A stretch of DNA of 35,590 nucleotides, taken from the NCBI GenBank assembly GCA_017448975.1, contig JAFSKN010000005.1, positions 1 to 35,590 on the forward strand, given 5' to 3'. The position numbers and the translations under genes were made by a program. Each line of letters opens with the position of its first letter. The first letter of the stretch is position 1. The notes under the pieces were generated by a model. It saw only the letters and a program-made list of their open reading frames with translations, ran no database searches and was not told the origin of the DNA. Below, piece by piece: positions 15,113 to 24,600 of the stretch. This DNA is from Clostridia bacterium. GTDB lineage: Bacteria; Bacillota; Clostridia; Christensenellales; Aristaeellaceae.

Positions 15113-17473
15113 TCACTCTCCGAAAGCTTTTCGCACGATAGAAGCAGCGCCTCTGGCGTCCTTGGCGTAGCCGTCGGCCCCGATGGCCTGGGCGTATTCC
15201 GGGGTGACCACCGCGCCGCCCACCATCACGAAGGGCGGGTTTGGCAATTGTTTCAGCAGGCGCACGGTTTCCGCCATGGCGGGCAGGGTGGTGGTCATGA
15301 GGGCGGAAAGGCCCACCAAATGAATGTCCTGGCGCACCGCCGTTTCCACCACGGTTTCCGGGGCCACATCCCGGCCCAAGTCGATCACCGCGTAGCCGTA
15401 ATTCTGCAGCACGGTTTTCACGATGTTTTTGCCGATGTCGTGGATATCGCCCTGCACGGTGGCCAAAATCAGCTTGCCCTTCACCACCTGTTCCGCGCCT
15501 TCCCGGGACAGGCGTTCTTTGATTTCCTCAAAAACGGCCTGGGCCGCCTGGGCGGCGGACAAAAGCTGGGGCAGGAATACCACGCCCTTTTCATAGTCCA
15601 GCCCCACCTTGTCCAGGGAGGGGATCAGCCGCTGTTCCACCAGTTGAAGCGGCGCTTCTGTTTTCAGCAGTTCCTTTGCCAGCTTGGCCGCCTCGGCTTT
15701 CAGGCCCCGCAGAATGGCGTCCTCCAAGGTCATGGAAGCGGGGGAGGGGGCGGCGGCCGTCTTGGCTTCCGGCTGGGCCTGGGCGAAGCGGGCCACATAG
15801 GCGGCGCATTGGGCGTCTTCGCCGCTCAGCACCCGGAAGGCGGCCACGGCGTCCATCATTTCCCGCTGGTTGGGGTTCACGATGGGCAGGGTCAGCCCGG
15901 CGTGGAGAGCGCGGATCAGAAAAGTTTGAGTGACCAGGGGGCGGTTGGGCAAGCCGAAGGAAATGTTGCTGACGCCCAGCACGGTCTGCAAGCCCAGTTC
16001 CGTGCGTACCCGATGCACGGCTTTCAGGGTTTCTTCCGCCTGCTCCTGCTGGGCGGACACGGTGAGGGTCAGGCAGTCGATCCACACGTCCTGCCGGGGG
16101 ATGCCATAGGCCATGGCCCGGTTCAGAATCTTTTCCGCGATGGCGAAGCGCTTTTCGGCCGAATCGGGCAGGCCGGATGCGTCCAGCGTCAGGCCCACCA
16201 CCGCCGCGCCGTACTTTTTCACGATGGGCAATATGGCGTCCATGGATTCGTCCTTGCCGCTGACGGAATTGACGGCGGCCTTGCCGTTGTACACCCGCAG
16301 GGCGGCTTCCAGGGCGGCGGGGTCCACGGAATCCAATTGCAGGGGCAGGTCCACCGCCGCCTGAATGGCTTTCACCGTCCGGGGAAGCATGGTTTTTTCG
16401 TCCACCCCCGGAAAGCCCACGTTCACGTCCAAAATATCCGCCCCGGCGTCCATTTCCTGCACGGCCACGGATACGATGTAGTCCAGGTCGTTTTCCAGCA
16501 AGGCCTGCTGAAACCGCTTTTTCCCCGTGGGGTTCACCCGTTCCCCGATCACCCGCACCCCGTCCAGGGTCACGGCGGCGGTGGGGGTGCAGATCAGGGG
16601 CGGGGGAGAAACGGCGATCACCGGCGTTTTTTCGGGCAGCGCCTGTTTTAAGGCCGCGATATACCGCTCGTCCGTGCCGCAGCAGCCCCCCACCAGGGTG
16701 GCCCCCGCCTGCATGATGGAAACCATGGCGGCGGCAAATTCCTCCGGCGGCAGGTCGTAATGGCCGTCCTCCGGATCAGGAAGGCCCGCGTTGGGCTTGG
16801 CGATGAGGGGCAGGGCGGTATGGCGGCGCAGCTCCTGCACCAGGGGCAGCAGCTCCTTGGGCCCCAGGGAACAGTTCACGCCGATGGCGTCCGCCCCGAG
16901 GCCGGTCAGGGTATGGGCCATGGACGCCGCCGTGCAGCCCGTGAAGGTGCGGCCCGAGGCTTCAAAGCTCATGGTGACGAACACGGGCAGGGCGGTCTTT
17001 TCCTTGGCGGCCAGCAGGGCGGCCTTGGCCTCGTACAGGTCGGTCATGGTTTCGATCACCACCAAATCGGCCCCCGCCGCCGCCCCGGCTTCCGTCATTT
17101 CCGCGAAAATGTCATAGGCCGCTTCAAAGGTCAGGGTGCCCAAGGGCTCCAGCAGTTCGCCGATGGGGCCGATATCCAGCGCCACCAGGGCGTTTGTGCC
17201 CCGGACAGCTTCTTTCGCCAGGCCCACGGCGGCGGCGATCACATCGGCGCTTGTCCGGTTCGTCCGGGCCAATTTATGGCGGTTGGCGCCGAAGGTGTTG
17301 GCGTAAACGATCTGGCTTCCGGCATCCAAATAGGCCCGGTGAATGGAAAGAATCCAGTCGGGCCGGGTAAAATTCAGCAGCTCCGGCACGGTGCCCGGCT
17401 CCATGCCCATCTTTTGCAGCATGGTGCCCATGGCCCCGTCCAATAAAGTAATGCGGTCAGGCTGAAGATGCAC
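15113..17473 (-). CDS. metH: B12-dependent methionine synthase lacking activation domain
   Basis: A 786-residue cobalamin-dependent methionine synthase. It moves the methyl group of methyltetrahydrofolate to homocysteine in the cytoplasm. Residues 1-290 are the homocysteine domain, with zinc ligands Cys201 (GVNCSLGP) and Cys264/Cys265 (GGCCGT). Residues about 300-550 are the pterin-binding domain (GERVNPTGKKRF, DVNVGFPG). Residues about 580-665 are the cap, and about 666-786 the B12 domain with DIHDIG at 676-681, whose His binds cobalt. The C-terminal AdoMet reactivation domain of long MetH is absent but is encoded by the gene just upstream, with a 17-base overlap. The start is a GTG, eight bases after AAAGGGG. 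Confidence 0.95.
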   Translation of the reverse strand: MHLQPDRITLLDGAMGTMLQKMGMEPGTVPELLNFTRPDWILSIHRAYLDAGSQIVYANTFGANRHKLARTNRTSADVIAAAVGLAKEAVRGTNALVALDIGPIGELLEPLGTLTFEAAYDIFAEMTEAGAAAGADLVVIETMTDLYEAKAALLAAKEKTALPVFVTMSFEASGRTFTGCTAASMAHTLTGLGADAIGVNCSLGPKELLPLVQELRRHTALPLIAKPNAGLPDPEDGHYDLPPEEFAAAMVSIMQAGATLVGGCCGTDERYIAALKQALPEKTPVIAVSPPPLICTPTAAVTLDGVRVIGERVNPTGKKRFQQALLENDLDYIVSVAVQEMDAGADILDVNVGFPGVDEKTMLPRTVKAIQAAVDLPLQLDSVDPAALEAALRVYNGKAAVNSVSGKDESMDAILPIVKKYGAAVVGLTLDASGLPDSAEKRFAIAEKILNRAMAYGIPRQDVWIDCLTLTVSAQQEQAEETLKAVHRVRTELGLQTVLGVSNISFGLPNRPLVTQTFLIRALHAGLTLPIVNPNQREMMDAVAAFRVLSGEDAQCAAYVARFAQAQPEAKTAAAPSPASMTLEDAILRGLKAEAAKLAKELLKTEAPLQLVEQRLIPSLDKVGLDYEKGVVFLPQLLSAAQAAQAVFEEIKERLSREGAEQVVKGKLILATVQGDIHDIGKNIVKTVLQNYGYAVIDLGRDVAPETVVETAVRQDIHLVGLSALMTTTLPAMAETVRLLKQLPNPPFVMVGGAVVTPEYAQAIGADGYAKDARGAASIVRKAFGE

Positions 17474-18119
17474 AGGTCATTCCCCTTTCCCGAAAAGCGC
17501 AGTTTTGCTTGAAAGCGCAGTAGGCGCAGCCCCGGATGCGCGCCGGCTGGGGCTTGTCCGATAGGCCGATCACCGCCGTGACCGATTTCATGGGATTCAA
17601 CAGATAGGAGGGCGCGGCGCAGACCCCCAACCGTTTTTCCCCGTTCAGGGCGCGAAGAAAATCGCGCTGCAAAGATAGAGGCAGATCGCCGTAGCCGGGG
17701 CTGAACCGGTCGGTCAGGTACAGGCCGGGATGATGGGCGGCGATTTCCTTTTCCGCCGCGTCGCAGCCCTGCTCCACGAAGCTGCTGCCGCATGCGTCGA
17801 TATACAGGGCCTGGGCCATGTCCCGGGCCTGGGCGGTGCGCAGCAGGCGGTCAAATTCCGCGCCTAAGGTGCACAGCAGCAAGGCGGCTTTTTCACATTC
17901 CGCCAGCATGGTTTTTGCAAGATTTCCCGGCAGAATCAAGCCCGCCTCCGGCAGAGAAACGCCCTGTTCGGTGCGTTCGACGGCGAATACCCGATAGGTA
18001 TACCGGGGCGAAGCGCGTTTTTCCACCTGCTCCGCCGCCTGCCGCGCGGCGCCCAGGGCGTTTTCGTCCGGCGTCTTTACGCCCGCAAAGCGCAGGGCCT
18101 GTTTCACATCCACGTTCAT
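17457..18119 (-). CDS. Stand-alone methionine synthase reactivation domain protein
   Basis: A 220-residue protein similar to the AdoMet-binding activation domain of MetH. Key segments are RFSPGYGDLPLSLQ near residue 138 (substrate loop) and GVCAAPSYLLNPMKSVTAVIGL near 165. The Cys-rich tail GCAYCAFKQNC is common in stand-alone versions. It should reductively methylate inactive cob(II)alamin on MetH using AdoMet. The ATG at 18119 follows AAAGGA by eight bases; longer frames extend into the promoter. Its 3' end overlaps the metH start by 17 bases, so the two are translationally coupled and act as one split enzyme. Confidence 0.88.
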   Translation of the reverse strand: MNVDVKQALRFAGVKTPDENALGAARQAAEQVEKRASPRYTYRVFAVERTEQGVSLPEAGLILPGNLAKTMLAECEKAALLLCTLGAEFDRLLRTAQARDMAQALYIDACGSSFVEQGCDAAEKEIAAHHPGLYLTDRFSPGYGDLPLSLQRDFLRALNGEKRLGVCAAPSYLLNPMKSVTAVIGLSDKPQPARIRGCAYCAFKQNCAFRERGMTCASSA

Positions 18120-18149
18120 GGGCGCTGTCCTTTCAAGTATTCCTGCTTC

Positions 18150-18178
18150 ATTATAGCGGAATCCCCGCCGCCGCGCAA
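18150..18178 (-). promoter_or_regulatory. Promoter of the metH operon
   Basis: On the minus strand TTGCGC (18178-18173), 17 bases, then TATAAT (18155-18150), about 30 bases before the activation-domain gene start. It begins only a few bases after the terminator of the preceding GNAT gene. Confidence 0.7.
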
Positions 18179-18182
18179 GGAA

Positions 18183-18212
18183 ATACAAAAAAAGACCGGT
18201 CGGACCGGTCTT
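18183..18212 (-). terminator. Terminator of GNAT gene
   Basis: Minus-strand stem AAGACCGGTC/GACCGGTCTT (18192-18212) followed by a run of seven T residues, 20 bases after the GNAT stop. Confidence 0.9.
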
Positions 18213-18231
18213 GTCAAATGCGCAGGATCCT

Positions 18232-19035
18232 TTAGTCAAGATCCATCCCCGGCAAGGCGGTGACGGTGCGCACGAAAACGCCGTTCAGATGGCGCATCAG
18301 GGCCACCTGGGGAACGTTTCGCCGGAAAATATGGGTGAACATGGTGTTCACGCCTCTTTCCCGCAGCAGGGCAGACGCCGCGCCAAGCAGATTTTTCGCC
18401 ATGCCCTGGCGGCGGTACTCGGAACGGGTATAGATCATCAGCAGCGTGGCGGAGCTGCCCGCCCCGGTGATGATGCATTCGGTAACGGGCTGGCCGCTGC
18501 GGTAAAAACCCAGGGCCATAAAGTGCTGCTGCTGCTGCCACAATTGCAGGTAATCCCGGGTAAAGGGCTGGATGCGGTAAGCGTTGATCCGGCTCAGAAA
18601 AGCGTTCTGGCTTGCTTCGTCCTGCAAAGGAACGGAGGCGAACACCATGCCCATGGGGGCCTGGGGCACTCCGATAGGCGGCAGAAAACGGAACATATCC
18701 TCGCCGTCGTCGTTTTTCAGGCCGCAGGATTCGTAAAACCGCAGCATTTGCAGATCGTCCGGCGGCACCTGGGTATACAGCCGGGCGGGCAGAGCGGGCT
18801 GCTGGGCTTTCAGCTGATAAGAGCGGGCCAGCAGCGCGCCGAACATCAGCGCCCGGGCCGAGGGCTGGCAGTCGATTTGCAGAAACAGGTGATTGGGGCG
18901 CTCGGGGTACAGTTCGCCCTGAAAAAATTGCATCACATACCCCGTGCCCAGCTGAATCTGCTGGTCATTGGCGACAAAAAATACGTTTTCGGGCGCGATG
19001 CCCTGAAATTCGGCTTGCGGATGGGTAATACGCAT
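18232..19035 (-). CDS. Tandem GNAT-family acetyltransferase
   Basis: A 267-residue protein that appears to contain two GNAT-like halves. The N-terminal half (about 1-120) ends in ARLYTQVPPDDLQMLRFYESCGLKND-like sequence typical of the final part of a GNAT fold but has no clear acetyl-CoA loop. The C-terminal half (about 130-260) has YTRSEYRRQGMAKNLLGAAS, the acetyl-CoA-binding motif A, and then RNVPQVALMRHLNG. Thus probably only the C-terminal half binds acetyl-CoA. The acceptor is unknown. The ATG follows AAGGGG by seven bases. It lies 46 bases after the GuaA-like gene and is likely co-transcribed with it. Confidence 0.78.
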   Translation of the reverse strand: MRITHPQAEFQGIAPENVFFVANDQQIQLGTGYVMQFFQGELYPERPNHLFLQIDCQPSARALMFGALLARSYQLKAQQPALPARLYTQVPPDDLQMLRFYESCGLKNDDGEDMFRFLPPIGVPQAPMGMVFASVPLQDEASQNAFLSRINAYRIQPFTRDYLQLWQQQQHFMALGFYRSGQPVTECIITGAGSSATLLMIYTRSEYRRQGMAKNLLGAASALLRERGVNTMFTHIFRRNVPQVALMRHLNGVFVRTVTALPGMDLD

Positions 19036-19058
19036 AGAATTCCCCTTGCTTCGGTGTA

Positions 19059-19077
19059 GTTACTGCAAAGCAGTAAC
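19059..19077 (-). terminator. Short hairpin between guaA-like and GNAT genes
   Basis: A perfect GTTACTGC/GCAGTAAC stem with a 3-base loop, four bases beyond the stop of the guaA-like gene. It has no T run, so it may mark an RNA end or processing site rather than a strong terminator. Confidence 0.4.
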
Positions 19078-19081
19078 GATA

Positions 19082-20533
19082 TTATTGCCATTCCACCCCG
19101 GAATATTTGTACGCGGGGGTCAGATCGTAAGTGACCCGGCACACGGATTTCTGATCCCGCAGGATCAGGTCGGTCACGTTTTCCATCACGTCGTAGGGCA
19201 GCCGGGCGGCGTAGGTAAGGCTCCTCTCCGCCGCGTGAACGGCGCGCAGGCAGATGACGGACTTTTCTTCGCAGCCGGGCATGGGGATCAGTACCGCGAA
19301 GTACTGCCACAGCCGTTTGGCCGCGCTGGAACGGAGCAGCTCGCCCCGGAATAAGGCGTCCGCCGCCCGCAGGGTGTTGAGTCTTTCTTCGGTCACTTCC
19401 CCCAAGACGCGCAGGGCCAGGCCGCTGCCGGGGAAGGGCTGGCGGGATATCAGGTCGGCGGGGATGGCCAGGAAATCGGCGATCCGGCGGATCTCATCCT
19501 TGAACAGCTCCCGCAGCGGCTCGATCAGCTGTACATGTTCGCCCAGAGCGGGGCAGAGGGCGCCGCCTCCGTACATGATGTCGTTACAGCTGGTGCCGCG
19601 AACCAACGCGGTGATGGGTCCCATCTTTTCTTCTTCTTCCCGCAGGATGTCCTGAATCAAGCGGATGATCACGCGGCGCTTTTCAGCGGCGTCTTTTATG
19701 CCCCGCAGGGCGTCCAAGAATCTGGCCTGGGCGGAAATGCGCGTAATGTCCAGGCCGATCTCGTCCCGGTAGTAGGCGATAAACTCGTCGCCCTCCCGCG
19801 CCCGCAAAAGGCCGGTATCCACAAAAATGCATTTCAGCCGGTTTCCCAGCGCCTTGTGGGCCAGGAGAGCGCTTACGCCGCTGTCCAGTCCGCCAGTCAT
19901 GGCGCACACAACGCGGCCATCCCCCGACACACGGCGGATTTCTTCCACCGCCCGGGTGACGAAGGCGTCGTCATCCCACCAGGAGGTGCAGCCGCAGATG
20001 TTCAGGGCAAAATTCCGCAGGATCAGGGAGCTTTCCGGGTCGTTCTGTTCGATCTGGAGCTGCGCGCCATACAGCGGCAGGCTTTCATGGGCATAGCCGA
20101 TGACGGTTTCCTGCGCGGAAATCACGGGGCGAATTTGGCCCGGCAGGTGGAATTCCCGGACGCAGGGCAGCATCCGTTCCCCGCTTTCCATGCCCGCCAA
20201 AAGGGGGCAGTCGGCATAGCTCACGGGCATCACAGCGCCCTGGTAAGCGATATCGCCCACCGTGCCGCCTAACATGGACAGCAGCAGCCCGGCGGCGTCG
20301 CCTAAGGCTAAAATGGGAATATCCGCTAAAGGAATGCGGCTGTCCAGACCGGTCGGGGTCTGGCCCGACACGCCGCCCGCCAGCAGCAGCCCTAAGGGCT
20401 CATGGGCCCGAATTTCCTCCAGGGAAACGCTGCCCGGAACGATCTTGCAGAACACCCTTTCCGAACGCAGCTTTCGCGTTATCGCCCGGCTGGCGTCATT
20501 ATCAAAATTCAACACCAGCAACATATCGCGCAT
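19082..20533 (-). CDS. guaA: GMP synthase-like protein with degenerate glutaminase domain
   Basis: A 483-residue protein with the full GuaA layout. The C-terminal ATP pyrophosphatase (about 195-395) has a P-loop AMTGGLDSGVSALL (211-224, normally SGGVDS), FVDTGLLR, RGTSCNDIMYGG and PFPGSGLALRVLGEVTEERL, followed by the dimerisation domain ending in YKYSGVEW. The N-terminal glutamine amidotransferase half is damaged: the place of the catalytic Cys (GICYG) reads GDAAG at 78-82, and the FHPE triad motif reads LQIE at 159-162, so Cys and His are lost. It may make GMP from XMP with free ammonia, or serve another role. Start follows AAGGGGTG by seven bases. A second, intact guaA elsewhere cannot be excluded. 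Confidence 0.85.
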   Translation of the reverse strand: MRDMLLVLNFDNDASRAITRKLRSERVFCKIVPGSVSLEEIRAHEPLGLLLAGGVSGQTPTGLDSRIPLADIPILALGDAAGLLLSMLGGTVGDIAYQGAVMPVSYADCPLLAGMESGERMLPCVREFHLPGQIRPVISAQETVIGYAHESLPLYGAQLQIEQNDPESSLILRNFALNICGCTSWWDDDAFVTRAVEEIRRVSGDGRVVCAMTGGLDSGVSALLAHKALGNRLKCIFVDTGLLRAREGDEFIAYYRDEIGLDITRISAQARFLDALRGIKDAAEKRRVIIRLIQDILREEEEKMGPITALVRGTSCNDIMYGGGALCPALGEHVQLIEPLRELFKDEIRRIADFLAIPADLISRQPFPGSGLALRVLGEVTEERLNTLRAADALFRGELLRSSAAKRLWQYFAVLIPMPGCEEKSVICLRAVHAAERSLTYAARLPYDVMENVTDLILRDQKSVCRVTYDLTPAYKYSGVEWQ

Positions 20534-20609
20534 GGGTATTCACCCCTTACTGACACAAAATGAAACCCTTAAATATTTCATATTCGACGCGGAGCTGTAA
20601 AATCCTGCT

Positions 20610-21548
20610 TTATTGGCCGGACAGCTCCCCGATCATGCGCCGCAGGGCCATGCGGGTTTCCAGGTTGGCGATGCCGTTTTCCTGGATGCCGTACTTCCGC
20701 TGCACGGTTTTGATACAGTCCGTGGTGATGGCGCCGTACCGGCCGGTGGTATATTTTTCTTCCAGCAGCCCGGCCTGCACCAGTTCCATTTGCAGGGCTT
20801 TCACCTTGGGCCCGTCATGACCGAATTTCAGGGTATAATCGGCCAGATCGTGCACGGTGCCGTAGCCCAAAATGCGCCAGTAATCAATAGCGTAATCGTT
20901 GCGTTCCACACCCTGTGGGGCGGGCCTGGTCACGTTGTTGCCCTCGATCACATGCACCCGCACCTTGCCGGAGGCGTCGGTGGCGCAGTATTCCACCATG
21001 GCAACATGGCTGGTGTCCCCGCTGGCGTTATCGGTGAGGAACACCCAGTCCCCCGGCTGTGGAATGTAGCTGTTTTTTTCAATGGCTGAGCCGGTATCGC
21101 TCCACCACTGGGTGCCGTAACCCGGCAGGAAGCCTGTGCGGGCGATATAGCGGCCCTGGGCGATGAACCAGTCCCGTCCCACGTTGGTGCCGCTGTAATT
21201 GGGGTATACCTTGTTCAGCAGTTTGGTATGATGCAGCTTATCCACCTGGTACACGCACCAGCACTGGAACTCGGCGCACCACTCGGCGGTGGGATATCCC
21301 GCCCAGGTGCCGTACTTCGTTGCCCCGCTGCGTTCCTCCGTATAGCCGATTTCTCCCCGGGCGGCGTCCAGCAGCCACAGCACGTAATCGGGCATCGGAT
21401 AGGCGGGCCGGATCAGGGTTTCTCCCTCTTGCAGAGTGATCCCGGCTTCGTAGGCAGACAGCGAAGCTTCGTTTCCCTCCGCCAGCGCGGGCGCGGCAAG
21501 CAGCGAAACGCACAGCAGAAAGCAAAGAAGCATGAAAGGGCTGCGCAT
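20610..21548 (-). CDS. Secreted CHAP-domain cell wall hydrolase with peptidoglycan-binding domain
   Basis: A 312-residue exported protein. Start chosen at 21548 (MRSPFMLL, eleven bases after GGAGG); the longer frame runs back over the upstream gene end. Residues 1-24 are a signal peptide ending ALA. Residues about 55-215 are a CHAP-type amidase/endopeptidase: GEIGYTEE, the catalytic Cys in AEWCAEFQCW, QPGDWVFL, and the His in DTSHVAMVEY. Residues about 240-310 are a PG_binding_1 repeat (LKFGHDGPKVKALQMELVQAG). It should cut peptidoglycan peptides outside the membrane. It lies 64 bases after the giant SH3b/MucBP gene and is likely co-expressed with it. Confidence 0.88.
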   Translation of the reverse strand: MRSPFMLLCFLLCVSLLAAPALAEGNEASLSAYEAGITLQEGETLIRPAYPMPDYVLWLLDAARGEIGYTEERSGATKYGTWAGYPTAEWCAEFQCWCVYQVDKLHHTKLLNKVYPNYSGTNVGRDWFIAQGRYIARTGFLPGYGTQWWSDTGSAIEKNSYIPQPGDWVFLTDNASGDTSHVAMVEYCATDASGKVRVHVIEGNNVTRPAPQGVERNDYAIDYWRILGYGTVHDLADYTLKFGHDGPKVKALQMELVQAGLLEEKYTTGRYGAITTDCIKTVQRKYGIQENGIANLETRMALRRMIGELSGQ

Positions 21549-21578
21549 GTTTTTTTCTACCTCCGTTTTGATGGAAAC

Positions 21579-21605
21579 GGGGCCGGAAGACGGACTTCCA
21601 GCCCC
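21579..21605 (-). terminator. Hairpin between giant envelope gene and CHAP gene
   Basis: GGGGCTGGAAG pairs with CTTCCGGCCCC on the minus strand, about 8 bases after the upstream stop. The tail (GTTTCC) is a poor T run, so it may only reduce read-through to the CHAP gene. Confidence 0.4.
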
Positions 21606-21612
21606 GAGGGAA

Positions 21613-24600
21613 TCATGCGTTGGGGTCGTTGCTGTCGTACAGGTCCTTATAGCGTTCCGTGCGGCGGACACGTTTCCTGGGGGCGGCCGGCGCTGCCTCG
21701 CCATTCTGGGCAGGCATGCTCTCCGGGCTGAACGGGCCTGTTTTGCTCTGAGGGTTCAGCTGCTGGGCGCCGCCCGCCATGGGGGAGGGCCTGAAAGCCT
21801 GAGATACCGGGGCAGACGGTTTCATTTTACCGCCGATGGGGTATCCTGTCTTTGGCTGACCGGCAGAACGGTCGAAGACCTGCGTGCCCTGCGGATAGGA
21901 AGCGTTGTCCCGCCGCGGGGGCTGATATTGCTGCGTGGACTGCCGCACAGGCTGATACGCGTTGGCCGCGCCCTCTTTTGCCTGCTGCGGAGCCGCGCCC
22001 ACGGGAGGATAAATCCCGGTGCCCTGAGGCGTGCGCTGCGCGGTCTGCGGTTCGCCGGCGTGGGGCGGGATAAAGGCCGCGTTGGGATTGTTGGGATATG
22101 TGGGACGGGCCGGAATCTGGCCAGGAGTATTCTGGGGCGTGCGCAGCTGGGGACGATTGGGAGCGCTGCGCGCGGCGCGGGCCTCCTGCATCAGTATTTC
22201 CTCCCTGCGCATTTCATTCTGCCTGCGAATGTAAGCGTAGTATGCTCCGCCGGCGCCTATGACGAGTAAGCCAGCCATAACCCAAGGCCAGGGAGAGGCT
22301 AACTGCTGCGTATTGCTTTCAAGGGAGATCGCGTCTTTGTCCGGCACCACCGGGGCGATTTCCGGGGTGGGTGTGGGGGAAGGCGTGGGAGAAGGCGTCT
22401 CAGTGGGCAGCCGTTCCGGATCCGGCGTGGGGGTGGAGGGATTGAAGGGCTCGTAGGAAGCCGTCAGAGCCGGATTCTGCCACACGGTCTTGTTGTAATC
22501 CTCCACCGGCTGAATCTGGCTGGTATCAGCGCCGGACGTGGTATCGTTGCTGCTGGCGTTCATGTATTCGCTGCTCTGGAGGAAATCGGACAGCTCGCCA
22601 AGCGTGAGCACATGGAAGTAATCGCCGCGGATATAGCCTTCCACGCCGCCCTGGCTGATGTGATACCAGGTGCCTTCGTCGTTGATGACGGTGCCCATGA
22701 CCAGGGCGAAAGCGTAGTTGTCCAGCAGGCGGATGGCGTTGCTCTTTTTGGTGGTGGGTTCGCTGCGCAGGTTCACACGGCCGCTGCTGCTCATCACGTG
22801 GCCGTAGCTGCTCAGGCTGCTGTCGGTCACAGACACGGGCGTGGGCGCGGGCGCGGCGGAGGGCGTGGGCGTACCGGCGGCGAGGGTTTCTTCATAAACC
22901 AGGATTTCTTCCGCGCTCATCATGCGCAGCTGATCCTGGCGGATGTAGCCCCACGTGCCGTTGTACTGCACCAGATGCCAGGCGGCGCCGCCCGCGTATT
23001 GCTGGCCGTACACCTGTGCAACTGCCATATAGGGCAGCAGATCGAGGATTTCGCCGTTGGTATCCGGGAAATTGCGCATGGGCACGCCGTTGCCCAGGGT
23101 CATGGCAAGGCCTTCGGTCTGTTCCAGCACAGGGACAGTGGGCGTGGGGGTGGGCTGCAGCTGATCCAGATAGAACCGCGCTTCTTCGACGGAGATGAAC
23201 CGCAGGGCGGACTGAAGAACGAAGCCGCGGCTGCCGCTGCCAAGAACCTGCACGAAATCCCAGATGACGCCGTCCACATAGGTTTCACTGTCGACCTGAA
23301 GCAGCGTATCTGTGGGCAGCATATCGATGGGAGTATCCACATTCTCACGCAGCGCCGTCCGCGCGGTTGTGATGGCGTAGCCTCGATAGGAAGGCATATC
23401 CGTCGGCGCGGCGGTAGGTTCCGGCGTAGGCTCCGCGGTGGGCTCCGCGGTGGGTTCCGCGGTAGGTTCCGGCGTAGGCTCCGCAGTGGGCTCCGCGGTG
23501 GGTTCCGCGGTAGGTTCCAAGGTGGGTTCCGCGGTGGGCTCCGCGGTGGGTTCCGCGGTGGGTTCCGCAGTGGGTTCCGCAGTGGGCTCCGCGGTAGGTT
23601 CCGCGGTAGGCTCCGCGGTGGGCTCCGCAGTGGGCTCCGCGGTGGGTTCCGCAGTGGGTTCCGCAGTGGGCTCCGCGGTGGGTTCCGCAGTGGGCTCCAA
23701 GGTAGGCGCTTCTGCCGGTACAAGGGGAGTCTGCGTGGGCATAGGAGAAGCAAGCTGGGCCTGAATGACGTCGCTTTCTGCCTCGCTGGCTGCCTGGACG
23801 AATTCTGCCATCATGTAGCCGTCAATTCCATTGTAGCATATGGAGTACCATTCCACGCCGTCCACGGTCAGGGGTTCATAAATCCATACACGGCTGTTCT
23901 TTTTCACTTCGCAGATTATTCCCGCGTTCTTGCTGGTGTTCCTGCGGAAGTTTACATTTTTCAGCGTGGTGCCCCACCGGTCGGTCACCGTGGCTTCGGG
24001 CGCTTCCGTTGCCTGAGACGTAGGCTCCGGGGTGGGTTCATAGGTGTAGCTGAACAGGGCGGCGGTCTCCTCTTCGGTGAGGAATCGGATCACGCCTTCG
24101 CTCATGTAGCCCATGACGCCGTTGATTTCCACAGAATACCAAACCTTGCCGTCGCTGTTGGTCACCTTGCCCAGCGCGTGGCCCAGCATGCCGTAGGTGA
24201 CCACCGCCACAATGTTGCTTTCGGCAGTGGAGGGGGTGGAGCGCACGCGAACGGACACGCCCGAGGGATAGAAATAGGCATCCATCGGCGTATCATAATC
24301 CGGAATCTGGGGCGCGGGGGTCTCCGTCGCAAGGGAAGCGTACAGGAATACCACTTCGGATGGCGTCAGATTGCCTTCCGCGTCCAGAACCACGGTGGCA
24401 GAGGTAAAACCGGGAACGGGAACATAATTTGCTTCCAGATCCAGGGGCGGGAGGTCGATGGTGTTCGTACCCACATAGCAGATCCACTGCTGGGGAGAGG
24501 CCACGTCCCGTCCTGTGGCCGCGTCCTGGTAACGGATGGTCACATAGGCGTTGACTTCATTGCGGAAGCGGAAGATCACCTCGGCGGGATAGGCCGCGCC

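Noticed and set aside
15248-16651. Plus-strand open frame of 467 codons opposite metH
   Set aside because: Gly/His/Gln-rich antisense shadow; metH on the other strand carries all the diagnostic motifs.
23405-23703. Repeat block as a CRISPR array
   Set aside because: Units are 12-18 bp, contiguous without spacers and in frame with a protein linker; no cas genes nearby.
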